64,000 bases of DNA from Paenibacillus barcinonensis (GTDB lineage Bacteria > Bacillota > Bacilli > Paenibacillales > Paenibacillaceae): contig NZ_QJSW01000014.1 of the NCBI RefSeq assembly GCF_003217495.1, positions 89,464 through 153,463 of the forward strand, in the 5' to 3' direction. The notes below the pieces were generated by a model. That model did no database searches. It was not told the origin of the DNA and worked only from the letters and a program-made list of their open reading frames with translations. The translations under genes were made by a program, and so were the position numbers. Positions 51,527 through 60,522 of the stretch are shown here, one piece after another. How positions within the stretch are numbered: position 1 is the first letter of the stretch; every line of letters begins with the position of its first letter.

Positions 51527-52808
51527 AACGAATAAGAGTGGCGAAGGCGGCTACCTTGCCGTGCTACGAATACCTTCCTTTACAGTGCTACTTCTGGGCA
51601 GGCTTGTCTCAGGTGCAGGTCAGATTTTATTTTCCATGGCCACGATGTGGTACATCCTTCAATTAACTGAATCCGCGCTTGCTGCTGCTTTAATTCCAAT
51701 GCTTCCATACTTGATCTATGCTTTCCTGGGCATCCCGCTGGCTACGATCAGTGACCGCTTGCCAAAGAAACAATTGCTGATCTGGACAGACATATGGCGA
51801 GCCGTGATTGCCTGTATTCTTGCGATTCTATTTCTGACTGATAGCATGCTTCCATGGCATATCTATGCCGCCAATCTGTTGATTGCGATTCTCGGATTCA
51901 TGTTCAACCCTGCCACTCAGACGGTGATTCCGGCGATTCTGCCCAAACCGGCAGAGCAGCTCGCTCCAGCCAATGCGCTATTGAACTCTTCCTCCAAAAC
52001 GATTGAACTGCTGGGTTATGCCTTAGGGGGGATTTTAATTGCCTTCATCTCCTTACAGTCCATCCTGTTCATCTATGCGATCACTTTTCTGTTATCCGCG
52101 CTTGCGATCGCTTTTATTCGAATCCCTGTGACCAAAGTGGTCAAACAAAAAGGATTTTCAGGTTTTGTCAAAGACAGCATGCAGGGCATCACCTTTTTAT
52201 TCTCAAACAAAGTTCTGGCCTGCTGTATTATCTTTGGAGCCATTATCAATTTTGCGGGTGCACCGTTGCATATCTTCACACCGATTTTTGCCAATATGGT
52301 GCTTGAGGCCGGGCCACAAGGATACGGCTTACTTCAATCGGCCTTTGCCGCCGGTAGTATCGTCGGTTCTCTGCTTAGTGGAAAATATGCCAAGCGTCTG
52401 TCGCTCGCCCATTGGTTTCTGGTCAGTTATCTTACCTCGGGTGCAAGCTTGCTGTTGATGCCGATGTATCCTAACTTGTACTTTGCCATCGTCTGCTCTT
52501 TCCTGTTAATGCTGGGACTTGCTCTTGTGAATGTACCGCTAGTCACTTCCATTCTGCTATCTACACCGGAAGAAAAAAGAGGACGTGTTATGAACAGTAT
52601 GGGCGTACTTATGAGTGGTGTTAGCAACCCGCTGGGCTTGTTACTCGGAGGATGGTTCATTGAAGCCTATAGTCCATCCTGGGTTTACATGGGAATCGGC
52701 ATGTTTGTTATTTTTATGGGCACGGCAAGCCTGTTCGTCAGACCTTTTCGAGAAGATCGAGCAGGACATACCTTACACAGGAAATCCTCGATTTCGTCTG
52801 AAATTTGA
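51504..52808 (+). CDS. MFS transporter, probable lanthipeptide exporter or immunity pump
   Basis: GTG at 51504, 8 bases after TTGGAGG (the ATG at 51498 is too near); 434 residues with 12 transmembrane segments. LGRLVSGAGQILFSMATMWYIL at the first helix and ATISDRLPKKQLLIWTD in loop 2-3 place it in the MFS_3/EntS-like exporter group. Its gene overlaps the RHH gene and precedes the precursor by 173 bp. No ABC transporter or C39 peptidase is in the cluster, so this is the only candidate exporter. Confidence 0.9.
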   Translation: MNQKATNKTNKSGEGGYLAVLRIPSFTVLLLGRLVSGAGQILFSMATMWYILQLTESALAAALIPMLPYLIYAFLGIPLATISDRLPKKQLLIWTDIWRAVIACILAILFLTDSMLPWHIYAANLLIAILGFMFNPATQTVIPAILPKPAEQLAPANALLNSSSKTIELLGYALGGILIAFISLQSILFIYAITFLLSALAIAFIRIPVTKVVKQKGFSGFVKDSMQGITFLFSNKVLACCIIFGAIINFAGAPLHIFTPIFANMVLEAGPQGYGLLQSAFAAGSIVGSLLSGKYAKRLSLAHWFLVSYLTSGASLLLMPMYPNLYFAIVCSFLLMLGLALVNVPLVTSILLSTPEEKRGRVMNSMGVLMSGVSNPLGLLLGGWFIEAYSPSWVYMGIGMFVIFMGTASLFVRPFREDRAGHTLHRKSSISSEI

Positions 52809-52981
52809 TGTCAGATTCCCCCTTTTTTTAAGGGAAAAACAAGGGTTAAGGCAGGAGTTGTAACTATATATGGATTTAATGAATAATTTATGTAAAAAAT
52901 TTCAATTAAAAAGAAGGAAATTAAAATTTTATGTAGAATTTGGTTTATTAAGAGGGGGAGACAAATGGGAGGTAATTTATC

Positions 52982-53119
52982 ATGGAAAACAAGGAAATTT
53001 TATCTGTACAGGATTTGATGGCTCTGGAGGTTGAAGAGGATAACAACATGTTCGAAGAAACTAGCTTGTGTACCGTGTGTAGCTGGACAAGCTCACAAAC
53101 GATCGTTGTAGAGGCTTAG
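52982..53119 (+). CDS. lanthipeptide precursor peptide (45 aa)
   Basis: A short ORF immediately before the synthetase gene, with GGGAGG 9 bases before the ATG. Leader: MENKEILSVQDLMALEVEED, acidic and helical with an ILSVQDLMALE block like class III/IV leaders. The C-terminal end TSLCTVCSWTSSQTIVVEA holds two Cys (30 and 33) and seven Ser/Thr from residue 27 on. Only Thr27, Ser28 and Thr31 precede a Cys; five (Ser34, Thr36, Ser37, Ser38, Thr40) follow both, so conventional and reversed thioether directions are both possible. No Pro and no GG site are present. I see no second precursor copy. Confidence 0.85.
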   Translation: MENKEILSVQDLMALEVEEDNNMFEETSLCTVCSWTSSQTIVVEA

Positions 53120-53238
53120 AACTCTTCATCGTCTCGGACCACTGAATGATTCTTAAGATAAGTCTTTGATTTCGTATTACTAAACTAAAATAATTGTACC
53201 TCCCCCTCTTACTCTACTTCAAAAAGGAGTGATTCTCA

Positions 53239-55989
53239 TTGAAATCAGCAAGACTGATTGAAAAGAAGGACGCCTATGAGAACGCTTTGCAAAATATAAT
53301 CCGGGCTTTACCCGAATCCATCCAATGGTCGAATGACGGCCATTGGATTTGTTTTAAACCGAAGCAATTAACGCTTCCTGCACAGGGCTGGAAGATTCAT
53401 TTATCGGTTATACCTGTGGAGGGAACTGAATTGCTGCGCCGAATTACGCCCATTCTGACAACGCATGGTGTGATGTGGAAAGCGGTGAGCAGTGGACTCA
53501 AATTAATTGAAGCATCCAATGGTTCTAATCCGCTGCCTCAGACGGGGAAGTGTGTAACCATCTATGCACGCAATGATGAGCAGTTTATGCAGTTACTTGA
53601 GGAGATGTATGCATGTACGGGTGATCTAAAGGGCCCGGCAATCCCTACGGATCGGGCTTATCGGGGAAGTTCATGTGTATTCTATCGCTATGGCGCATTT
53701 GTCGACCGGTTCTATTATGATCGTTACTCTGGCGCAAAAGTATATGCCATCCAGAATGCAAAAGGTGAACTGGAGGAGGACCGAAGAACACCTGGCAGAT
53801 ATAAACCCGAATGGGTAGATGAGCCGGAAGAACTGGTGAGCATACAGACCGGGTGGAAGAATGAAAATGAAGCGGCAGGTACTGCATCTGATTCTAGTAA
53901 CAATGAATTTGGAATACGTAAAATTCGTGTGAGGCGGGTGCTCAAAAAGTCAGGTAAGGGAGGCGTATTTCTTGTCTCCACATCCCGGCATGCGCAAGCT
54001 GTCATGAAAGAAGCGGTTCATCTCATGCGTGTGGATGGTGCCGGACGTTCTGCCCATGATTATCTGGATAACGAGTATCATGTGCTTGATCTGATGAAGG
54101 ATACGGGGCATACTCCTCGTCCAATTGATCTGTTCAGCGCTGAACGGAATCGGTATCTTATTCTGGAATATTTCGAGAGCGTCAGCTTGCGCGAGTACAT
54201 CCATCGCAGACATGTAGCTGCTGATTACAATCAGGCAGAATTACAACGCATCGGCTTGAATATTCTGGATATTGTACAGCAGTTTCACGATAGAGGTATT
54301 GTCATCAATGACCTCACGCCGAACAACCTTGTGGTATTGCTTGATGGAAGTGTGCGATTGATTGATCTGGAGTTAGCTTATGTGAAAGATAGCAAAAGTC
54401 AGGTAAAACCATTAACAGGGCACACGCCTGGTTATGTGCTTCGGGGAAGAGAGCATAGCCAGCGATCGGAATACGTGGATGATCTCTACGCGCTGGGAGC
54501 CGTTTATTATTACATGGCAACCTCCATGGACCCTTATCTGAAATACAGACAGTCGCATCTGTCTGCTGGACAAGCATACTTGGACAATCTCAATCATAGA
54601 CAGCTTCTTAGGCTGGGAAGTCTGGGGATCGAGATCATGTCTGGACGATATAACGATTCACTCGAGATACGTGAACAGCTAATGCGTATGAGTGAACAGG
54701 AGCAGGCCGATTTAACAGGGAGCGAGCGATCCTTACGTATGAGTGAAGCGGGCATGACGGCAGAAGAAGTGCTTCATCAAGCCGAACGTATGGCTAACAA
54801 GTTGTATCAAGCCCTTGATTTCAACCATGCTCACGAACTTTATCCCGAAAATAGGTTGAGCAAGATGTTCCACCCGGCCAATTTCAATTTTGGTTGGACG
54901 GGGCTGGCTTACGGTTTTCATCAAATTGGTCAGCTCACGCAGAATAGACAGTATCATCAGTATGCACGTGAAGTGCTGGAATGGATATTAAATTATACGC
55001 CGTATGTTCATGAAGCAACGCCAGTGAGCCTTTATTTCGGGTATGGTGCTGTTCCTTGGGCGCTGGCACAGACAGCGGCTGCGCTGGATGATAAACCGTT
55101 ACTTTGCATTGCTGAAAATCTTGCCTTGGAGATCACGAGGCAGGACCCAGTTCAAACCAATATCAGTCATGGCGCGGCAGGTTTGGGGTTAATGCTGCTG
55201 GAGGTAAACCATCTTGGAGGCTGCACCGAGCTTTTGACAAGAGCTGATGAGCTCGGTGATATGATTTTGCACCAGGAAAAGCAAACAGAAGATGGGCTGA
55301 GTATGTGGGAAGTGAAGGAGAAGTCGGGTAAACAAAGCCATCACTCGTATGGGTTTTCACATGGTATTGCAGGAATCGGTTATTTCTTGCTTGCCTTAGC
55401 GAAGCTGACGGGGAAAGACAAGTATTATTCGGCGGTGAAGCGCATTGTGTACACGCTGGAACGTACGAGTTATGAAGGAGAGAACGGTGAACGATTATGG
55501 CCCGCTTCTCCTGAAAAGCCGGATGCTCTCTGGGTTCATTGGTGCAATGGTTCAGCGGGTATAGGACGGTTTCTACTGACCGCAGCCGAGGTTCTCCAAG
55601 ATCCGGTATGCTTCAGACTTGGTCAGCAGGCAGCAGATGCGGTAGCCCGGTCAACTATTTTTGCTTCTTTCAGCCAGTGTCACGGGATCGCGGGTAATGG
55701 AGACTTTTTGATCATGGCGAATCGGTGCTTCCCTGGCAGATACGAAGCCAAACTGAAGGAGTATACACGGAGTCTATACGTGCTTCGCAGTGATGGTCAG
55801 GAAGATTCGTGGATGTGGCCACTAGAGGATATGGAATCATTCTCCCCGGACTATATGACAGGCTACATGGGGATTTACTCTTTTCTGCTTCGTCGATTTT
55901 ATCCTGCGGTTTCTTTTGAGCCAATGGTGTATTCAGGCTTCGACCAGACCAGGGAGGTGCAGGTGGATGATGCAGGCATGCATAGCTGA
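53239..55989 (+). CDS. three-domain lanthipeptide synthetase, class IV (LanL)-like
   Basis: 916 residues, TTG start with AAAGGAGTG 8 bases upstream. Lyase domain (about 1-215) with the LanKC/LanL landmarks QGWKIHLSVIPVEG, TGKCVTIYARNDEQF and FYRYGAFVDRF. Kinase domain (about 228-500) with catalytic loop INDLTPNNLVV (Asp358) and IDLE (Asp376) for DFG. LanC-like cyclase domain (about 515-905) with SHGAAGLGL, FSHGIAGIGY, HWCNGSAGIG (Cys769) and QCHGIAGNGD (Cys814-His815). The complete Cys-Cys-His zinc site places it nearer class IV LanL; class III LanKC enzymes lack these ligands. It should phosphorylate, eliminate and cyclise the precursor upstream. It overlaps the GNAT-like gene. Confidence 0.93.
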   Translation: MKSARLIEKKDAYENALQNIIRALPESIQWSNDGHWICFKPKQLTLPAQGWKIHLSVIPVEGTELLRRITPILTTHGVMWKAVSSGLKLIEASNGSNPLPQTGKCVTIYARNDEQFMQLLEEMYACTGDLKGPAIPTDRAYRGSSCVFYRYGAFVDRFYYDRYSGAKVYAIQNAKGELEEDRRTPGRYKPEWVDEPEELVSIQTGWKNENEAAGTASDSSNNEFGIRKIRVRRVLKKSGKGGVFLVSTSRHAQAVMKEAVHLMRVDGAGRSAHDYLDNEYHVLDLMKDTGHTPRPIDLFSAERNRYLILEYFESVSLREYIHRRHVAADYNQAELQRIGLNILDIVQQFHDRGIVINDLTPNNLVVLLDGSVRLIDLELAYVKDSKSQVKPLTGHTPGYVLRGREHSQRSEYVDDLYALGAVYYYMATSMDPYLKYRQSHLSAGQAYLDNLNHRQLLRLGSLGIEIMSGRYNDSLEIREQLMRMSEQEQADLTGSERSLRMSEAGMTAEEVLHQAERMANKLYQALDFNHAHELYPENRLSKMFHPANFNFGWTGLAYGFHQIGQLTQNRQYHQYAREVLEWILNYTPYVHEATPVSLYFGYGAVPWALAQTAAALDDKPLLCIAENLALEITRQDPVQTNISHGAAGLGLMLLEVNHLGGCTELLTRADELGDMILHQEKQTEDGLSMWEVKEKSGKQSHHSYGFSHGIAGIGYFLLALAKLTGKDKYYSAVKRIVYTLERTSYEGENGERLWPASPEKPDALWVHWCNGSAGIGRFLLTAAEVLQDPVCFRLGQQAADAVARSTIFASFSQCHGIAGNGDFLIMANRCFPGRYEAKLKEYTRSLYVLRSDGQEDSWMWPLEDMESFSPDYMTGYMGIYSFLLRRFYPAVSFEPMVYSGFDQTREVQVDDAGMHS

Positions 55990-56767
55990 TATCTTGCCGC
56001 AATGTAAGCATGAACCTGGAAAGGCCGGGGATCGTTACTATGCAAGTGAGCCTGAAAAAAGAGAAGAGAGCTCTTCGATTCTGGTGATCGACCATGGTGC
56101 AGGTCAATATATGATTGACTTGTGGAGTGACGCTACATCTTATGCATATTGGGAAGGGCGGATCATGTCTTTGCTGGACATGTTGCCCTATTCCTCTATA
56201 TATGTAACTGCACCTGCCTCGTTTCCATGGGAAAGGCTCGGGTATAAAGCAGATGTGCTTGCCCGGCGATATCGGTTCCACGGTGATCTGAAGCAAATTT
56301 CTGTTCCGGTTATGCCGAATTATGCTGGAAAGTGGTTGCCGGCAGAAGGACGGGAGGAAATAATGGCCCATTTGCTTCAGAGCAGTGATCCAACGTGTCC
56401 TGGAATACAAGCTGCTCGCCAAGCGGTGAATGATATCTATGAGGGGGTATATGGACGTTTGCTGAAGGGATCGGGACTTGTGGAGCTGGAAGGAATGAAC
56501 ATCGGAGGCTGTCTGTTAAGTGATGAGTTTGGTAGCATACTTCTATCACATATATTCACCATACCTGCGGTAAAACGCAAGGGCTGGGCACGGTGGCTTG
56601 TTGCCTATGGTCTCCATCAGTGTAGTTCCAATCCGCAACAGCGAATCAAAGCTTCTCTTGATGCTAACAACCAAAGCAGCTATCGCTTGATGAGTGCATT
56701 GCCGTTACAGCAGGTGCCTGAGCCTATACATGTATGCCGGATCAGGAAAGAGGGGGAATCCTCATGA
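55967..56767 (+). CDS. GNAT-like acetyltransferase in the lanthipeptide cluster
   Basis: ATG at 55967, 9 bases after GGGAGG; 266 residues. The N-terminal 150 residues are not recognised (they include WERLGYKADVLARRYRFHGDLKQI). The C-terminal third looks like a GNAT domain: GGCLLSDEFGSILLSHIFTI, then PAVKRKGWARWLVAYGLHQ (motif A with R-K-G-W-A) and LDANNQSSYRLMSAL. It overlaps the synthetase gene by 23 bp and the next gene by four, so it is co-translated. It may acetylate the peptide N-terminus or a Lys, or act in self-protection; no activity is established. Confidence 0.72.
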   Translation: MMQACIADILPQCKHEPGKAGDRYYASEPEKREESSSILVIDHGAGQYMIDLWSDATSYAYWEGRIMSLLDMLPYSSIYVTAPASFPWERLGYKADVLARRYRFHGDLKQISVPVMPNYAGKWLPAEGREEIMAHLLQSSDPTCPGIQAARQAVNDIYEGVYGRLLKGSGLVELEGMNIGGCLLSDEFGSILLSHIFTIPAVKRKGWARWLVAYGLHQCSSNPQQRIKASLDANNQSSYRLMSALPLQQVPEPIHVCRIRKEGESS

Positions 56768-58356
56768 AACCTGTATTGCTGGAAAGTACAGACTATCACG
56801 ATCTGAGAAGCCAATGGTTTCGTGCAAGCCACGAGCCAGGATTATTTGTGATTGAAGGACGTTCGGATATCGTGCGGCATGAGCTTCAAAAGTTAAGTAT
56901 GCATTGGCAGGATCAGGCGCTTCGCCTTCTGCTTGATGATACGTACCATACGCTGCCGCTCATTTATCAGTTGAACCCGGTTCATCCTATTGATGATCTT
57001 GTGGCCTGCAAAAATGCATTGCTCCGATTTCAACGGGCAGGCTGGGCCCCGGGGCCGCGCAAATGGATTCTGATCGAGGTGGTCTCCGGTCTGCACGCTG
57101 CAGACCTTGGAGCCATTCATCATCTGCTCTATCGTCAGAAACTAAAGGACGTTAGCGTAGTGTTGTTTTTTCATCAATATCCCGTGAGAGTTAGCCCTTC
57201 GCAAAATGTGCCAATGCTGGCCATTTCTCTGGTGAGAGATACACCCGAACAGACCCGGCGTTTGTTAAATGAACAGTTACGAATGGCTGGTAGGGACGAT
57301 GGGGCAGAAGAGGAGATGAGGCGAGGGGAAGCGCAAGCGGCAGTGCAACCTGTCGAAGAAGTCCGAAGTAAAACTCAAGATAACGTCCAAGATAAAATCC
57401 AAGATAACGTCCAAGGCAAATCCCAACATAGAATTCAACGCAAAGCACTCGCGCTTTACAACAGGTTGGCCTGGATTTTGTTGTGCAAATCGGATAATCC
57501 TCTCCGGTACAAGGCTTGTTTTCATTTTTTTCATCGCAATTCCTTATTCCAACGATTGTCGTCAGCCCAGCAGGCTATTCTATGGTTTGAACTGGGTCAG
57601 CTATTAACCAAAAATGGGGATGAATATGCCACGGCAAGAGAATGTTATGCCCAAGCTCGTGCCGTTCTGGAGCATGAGGAATTAAATGAAGTCTATCGCA
57701 TAGGAAAGGAAGCCGCACTGGATAATGGTGAAGCATTGGTGGAGCTGCAAGAAGGCCATATCTCACGTGCCATTGAACTGGAGAAGCGTGCGGGCATGCG
57801 CATTCGCCAGCTTCCTCCTGGTCCTGACCGGCATGTGTTTCAGATTCAGACGGCTTTAAACATTGCAGGGCTGCAAATCCGGGCAGGACTTCTCATGGAT
57901 GCTGAAACGACACTAATAGCTGCCGAGAAGCTCTGTACAGGTGTGTACTCGGGATGGCTGGGGCATATACTCCAATTCAAAATGTCGGTATATCAGCAGC
58001 TCGGCGAACAGGAGTTAGAATACAATATGTTAATTCAGGTGCTGCGGATGAAGACGGGCTCAATTCCTTCCAAATTGCTGCAACGTTCAATTGAATTGGC
58101 CGGGGACTTGATCCGGCAGGGGGAAGAGAAACGGGCAGCGGAGGTTTATCGCCTTTTGATCGCGGGCTTGCCAGCAGCCAGCCTGAAGCAAATTCGTTTG
58201 ATCCGGCAATCGTTAAGTGGTTTGGGAACAGAAAGTCCAGCAGCAACGGCGACACTGCAGCAGCTTACGCTCAAGCTGGAATTGCAGCTTGATTCCTGGG
58301 AGCAGTTCAAACACTGGCATGAGGGGAGGGAATCCGGTTGGGCAATCCATTCCTGA
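56764..58356 (+). CDS. TPR protein with degenerate NTPase-like N-terminus
   Basis: ATG at 56764 behind AGAGGGGGAA, overlapping the previous stop by ATGA; 530 residues. The N-terminal 170 residues have alternating strands and helices (LFVIEGRSDIVRHEL, RKWILIEVVSGLHAADLGAIHHLL, VSVVLFFHQYP) like a STAND/AAA domain, but the GXXGXGK P-loop is absent. A Gln/Asp/Lys-rich linker (about 196-228) is encoded by an imperfect tandem repeat. About 270 residues of helical TPR-like repeats follow. It could be a scaffold for the synthetase or peptidase, or a regulator. I know no named equivalent in lanthipeptide clusters. Confidence 0.7.
   Translation: MKPVLLESTDYHDLRSQWFRASHEPGLFVIEGRSDIVRHELQKLSMHWQDQALRLLLDDTYHTLPLIYQLNPVHPIDDLVACKNALLRFQRAGWAPGPRKWILIEVVSGLHAADLGAIHHLLYRQKLKDVSVVLFFHQYPVRVSPSQNVPMLAISLVRDTPEQTRRLLNEQLRMAGRDDGAEEEMRRGEAQAAVQPVEEVRSKTQDNVQDKIQDNVQGKSQHRIQRKALALYNRLAWILLCKSDNPLRYKACFHFFHRNSLFQRLSSAQQAILWFELGQLLTKNGDEYATARECYAQARAVLEHEELNEVYRIGKEAALDNGEALVELQEGHISRAIELEKRAGMRIRQLPPGPDRHVFQIQTALNIAGLQIRAGLLMDAETTLIAAEKLCTGVYSGWLGHILQFKMSVYQQLGEQELEYNMLIQVLRMKTGSIPSKLLQRSIELAGDLIRQGEEKRAAEVYRLLIAGLPAASLKQIRLIRQSLSGLGTESPAATATLQQLTLKLELQLDSWEQFKHWHEGRESGWAIHS
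57359..57432 (+). repeat. imperfect CAAGATAAC-type tandem repeat in the TPR gene
   Basis: Units of 12 bp based on (ACT/GTC)CAAGATAA(C/A)-(GTC/ATC) encode QDNV-QDKI-QDNV-QGKS-QHRI-Q. It forms a flexible linker and is a possible site of length variation. Confidence 0.7.
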
Positions 58357-60107
58357 ACCGAATGAGTGTGAACCGGGATCGGACAAGCATGATCCTGTGT
58401 TATGACGACCAGACATGTAACTGGTGTGAGCTTGACGAGGCTGGCGATGTTCAAGGTATACACGCTCTTTCCGATGATTGGACAGCACGGGGTCAGACTG
58501 TGCAGCATGTTCAATTCATCGGTACAGCCCAAGTGGCCGCAATCACCCGGGAGAAGACGGAGAGATGGATTCATGTATTCGAGAAGGAACGGGAGCACAT
58601 CAGGCTGATTCAAACGCTCTCTCTAAAGCTACCGTTTCCGGTGATGCAGGTGGCCTGTCAAGACGAACGGCTCCAACTGCTTTTTGCGGTTAGGCATCGT
58701 TCAGGGATGGTGCAAATCGGGATTTTTGAACCGGAAAAAGAAAAAGCCGAATGGGTTACTCCAGAACTGCATCATCCGCAATTTGTATTCTGGGCGAAGC
58801 CTGAGCGAGAAATTGGTGTTAATGTGGGTGGAGTCGGCAGAGTGTATTCCTACGGGCAAGATCTCGGATCATCTGTGGATATCCCGTATCGAGAATATGC
58901 TTATCCGGTGATGGACAAGCAGGGTGATCGAATTGCTGTGTGCATTCCAGTGGAACAGGGCTTTCGGCCTGGCTGGACGAGTGTTCAGGAAGAGGTTGTT
59001 TATGAATGTTTGGAACAAGGAGAGCCATTCTCTGAGCTAATTCGTATCCAGCTGGATGTGGATCAGCAGCATATCTTATGCGAGGGAATATTGCATGGTA
59101 AGTGGCAATATGTTCAGTATACGCTGGATGGAGAACCCGCATTGGGGCTGTGTGATTATCCGGGGACGTTAACACAAGCGGTTCACAGCAGGGACAAGCA
59201 GAGTCTCATTGGTAAGTTCGAGTCCATTGTGACTGCCCCGGTGCCCGCCAAGTGTAGGACATCGGGGTCGTTTGGTACGATTGCTCCACTTTCGGTGAGG
59301 CATGGAGAGGCAATGGTGAGTGATCTTGTGCAACCGCCGGAGATAAAATACAGGCAACTGTGTTACGGTAACGGGTTCATTCCTTATATGGACATTCACC
59401 CAACAGGTCAGGAACAGGCAGTGATTTATCTTCATGGAGGGCCGCATAATTGCCTGTTAGACAGTTACAGCCCGGTTATTTCACGTTTGTGTGAGGCTGG
59501 GGTAAGGGTAATTGGGCTGAATTATCCGGGCAGCTCGGGGTTTGGTTCTGAGTATAAGCAACGTATTCAGAATGATTGGGGCGGCGTGGATGCGGATGTT
59601 ATTCGGCTTATTCGGGAGCAGGTATTAGGCTCCTATTCAGCAGTTTCATTGTACGGCGTCAGTTATGGAGCTTATCTGGCACTGTTAGCTGCAGGAAGGA
59701 ATCCGAAGCTGTGGAGCGCCGTTGTAGCTTGTGCGCCCTTTACGGATCTGAGCAGCTTGTATGCGGGTGGTGGGGCGAAGCTAAGATCATTTTTGCAGAC
59801 GGAGATTGGAGGATTGCTACAGGATGAATCTGCACTGCGGGAGAGAAGTCCGTTAACCTACGCATCTGCGTTGCGCGAGGTGAATCTACAGCTCATTCAC
59901 GGCCGGAACGATCAGCTTTGCCCGGTGGAACAGACGGAGCACTTGTATCGGGAGATATTGTATCGGGAGGAGTCTGCAGAGGTGACCGACAGGCAACTTG
60001 AGCTTCATATCATTGATGAGCTGCAACATGAGGTTTATGCGGAGCGAATCTGGGCGGAACAGTCAGTTCTTTTTTTAACCCGAAACAGGGTGACTCAGCC
60101 AGGGTAA
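58338..60107 (+). CDS. S9-family (prolyl oligopeptidase-like) serine peptidase, candidate leader peptidase
   Basis: 589 residues from a TTG at 58338 with GAGGGGAGGG 8 bases upstream; overlaps the TPR gene by 19 bp. The N-terminal 330 residues are beta-rich, as in the propeller of S9 enzymes. The C-terminal alpha/beta-hydrolase domain has YLHGGPHNCLLDSYSP, nucleophile Ser in LYGVSYGAYLALLA, Asp in IHGRNDQLCPVEQTE and His in IIDELQHEVYAE. S9 peptidases remove leaders in some class III lanthipeptide systems (FlaP, AplP). No signal peptide, so it acts inside the cell. The precursor has no Pro, so cleavage specificity must be other than strictly post-proline if it is the substrate. Confidence 0.9.
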   Translation: MGNPFLNRMSVNRDRTSMILCYDDQTCNWCELDEAGDVQGIHALSDDWTARGQTVQHVQFIGTAQVAAITREKTERWIHVFEKEREHIRLIQTLSLKLPFPVMQVACQDERLQLLFAVRHRSGMVQIGIFEPEKEKAEWVTPELHHPQFVFWAKPEREIGVNVGGVGRVYSYGQDLGSSVDIPYREYAYPVMDKQGDRIAVCIPVEQGFRPGWTSVQEEVVYECLEQGEPFSELIRIQLDVDQQHILCEGILHGKWQYVQYTLDGEPALGLCDYPGTLTQAVHSRDKQSLIGKFESIVTAPVPAKCRTSGSFGTIAPLSVRHGEAMVSDLVQPPEIKYRQLCYGNGFIPYMDIHPTGQEQAVIYLHGGPHNCLLDSYSPVISRLCEAGVRVIGLNYPGSSGFGSEYKQRIQNDWGGVDADVIRLIREQVLGSYSAVSLYGVSYGAYLALLAAGRNPKLWSAVVACAPFTDLSSLYAGGGAKLRSFLQTEIGGLLQDESALRERSPLTYASALREVNLQLIHGRNDQLCPVEQTEHLYREILYREESAEVTDRQLELHIIDELQHEVYAERIWAEQSVLFLTRNRVTQPG

Positions 60108-60171
60108 GCGATTAAGAAAGGCAACGAAGGTAAGAAGAATAAGTAACCGAGATAGACAGGATGATCTATTG

Positions 60172-60194
60172 AAGCCGCCGATGCGGCTTTTTTG
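60172..60194 (+). terminator. intrinsic terminator of the lanthipeptide cluster
   Basis: AAGCCGC-CGAT-GCGGCTT with T6 immediately after. Confidence 0.92.
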
Positions 60195-60522
60195 GCGTGC
60201 GTGGAGCTATTCTTTTAGATAAGGGAAGAGAGAAGTGGACTAGAGGGAGTAGAGCGGGGGTTAATAAAGGAATTAGAGAACAGATCTGAGGTAGAGAACA
60301 GGAAGAAACTTGGAAAGAAACTCTGTGAAGAAATCTGTCATGCGTGATTGACTGGGGGTGCTCGGCTGAGGTGTTGGTAACGTTAATGAAGATTCGAGTT
60401 TACAAGTCAGTTTATCCGGTTTAAGATGGCGTGAGCCGTTTAAGGTATATAACAATAGGATTAAGTATTAAAATAACGGTATAGCGGATGAGATGACATC
60501 AATAGAAAAGAGGGATTCGGAT
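60195..60522. other. purine-rich gene-free gap
   Basis: No open frame with start signals and no clear structure; G/A-rich on the + strand up to about 60360. Confidence 0.4.

Noticed and set aside
52870..53034. 54-codon frame from ATG 52870 and 17-codon frame from ATG 52965 overlapping the precursor
   Set aside because: The precursor frame has the leader, Cys and Ser/Thr content and correct spacing to GGGAGG. The 17-codon ORF does have its own AGAGGGGGAG site, so a coupling role is conceivable but unsupported.
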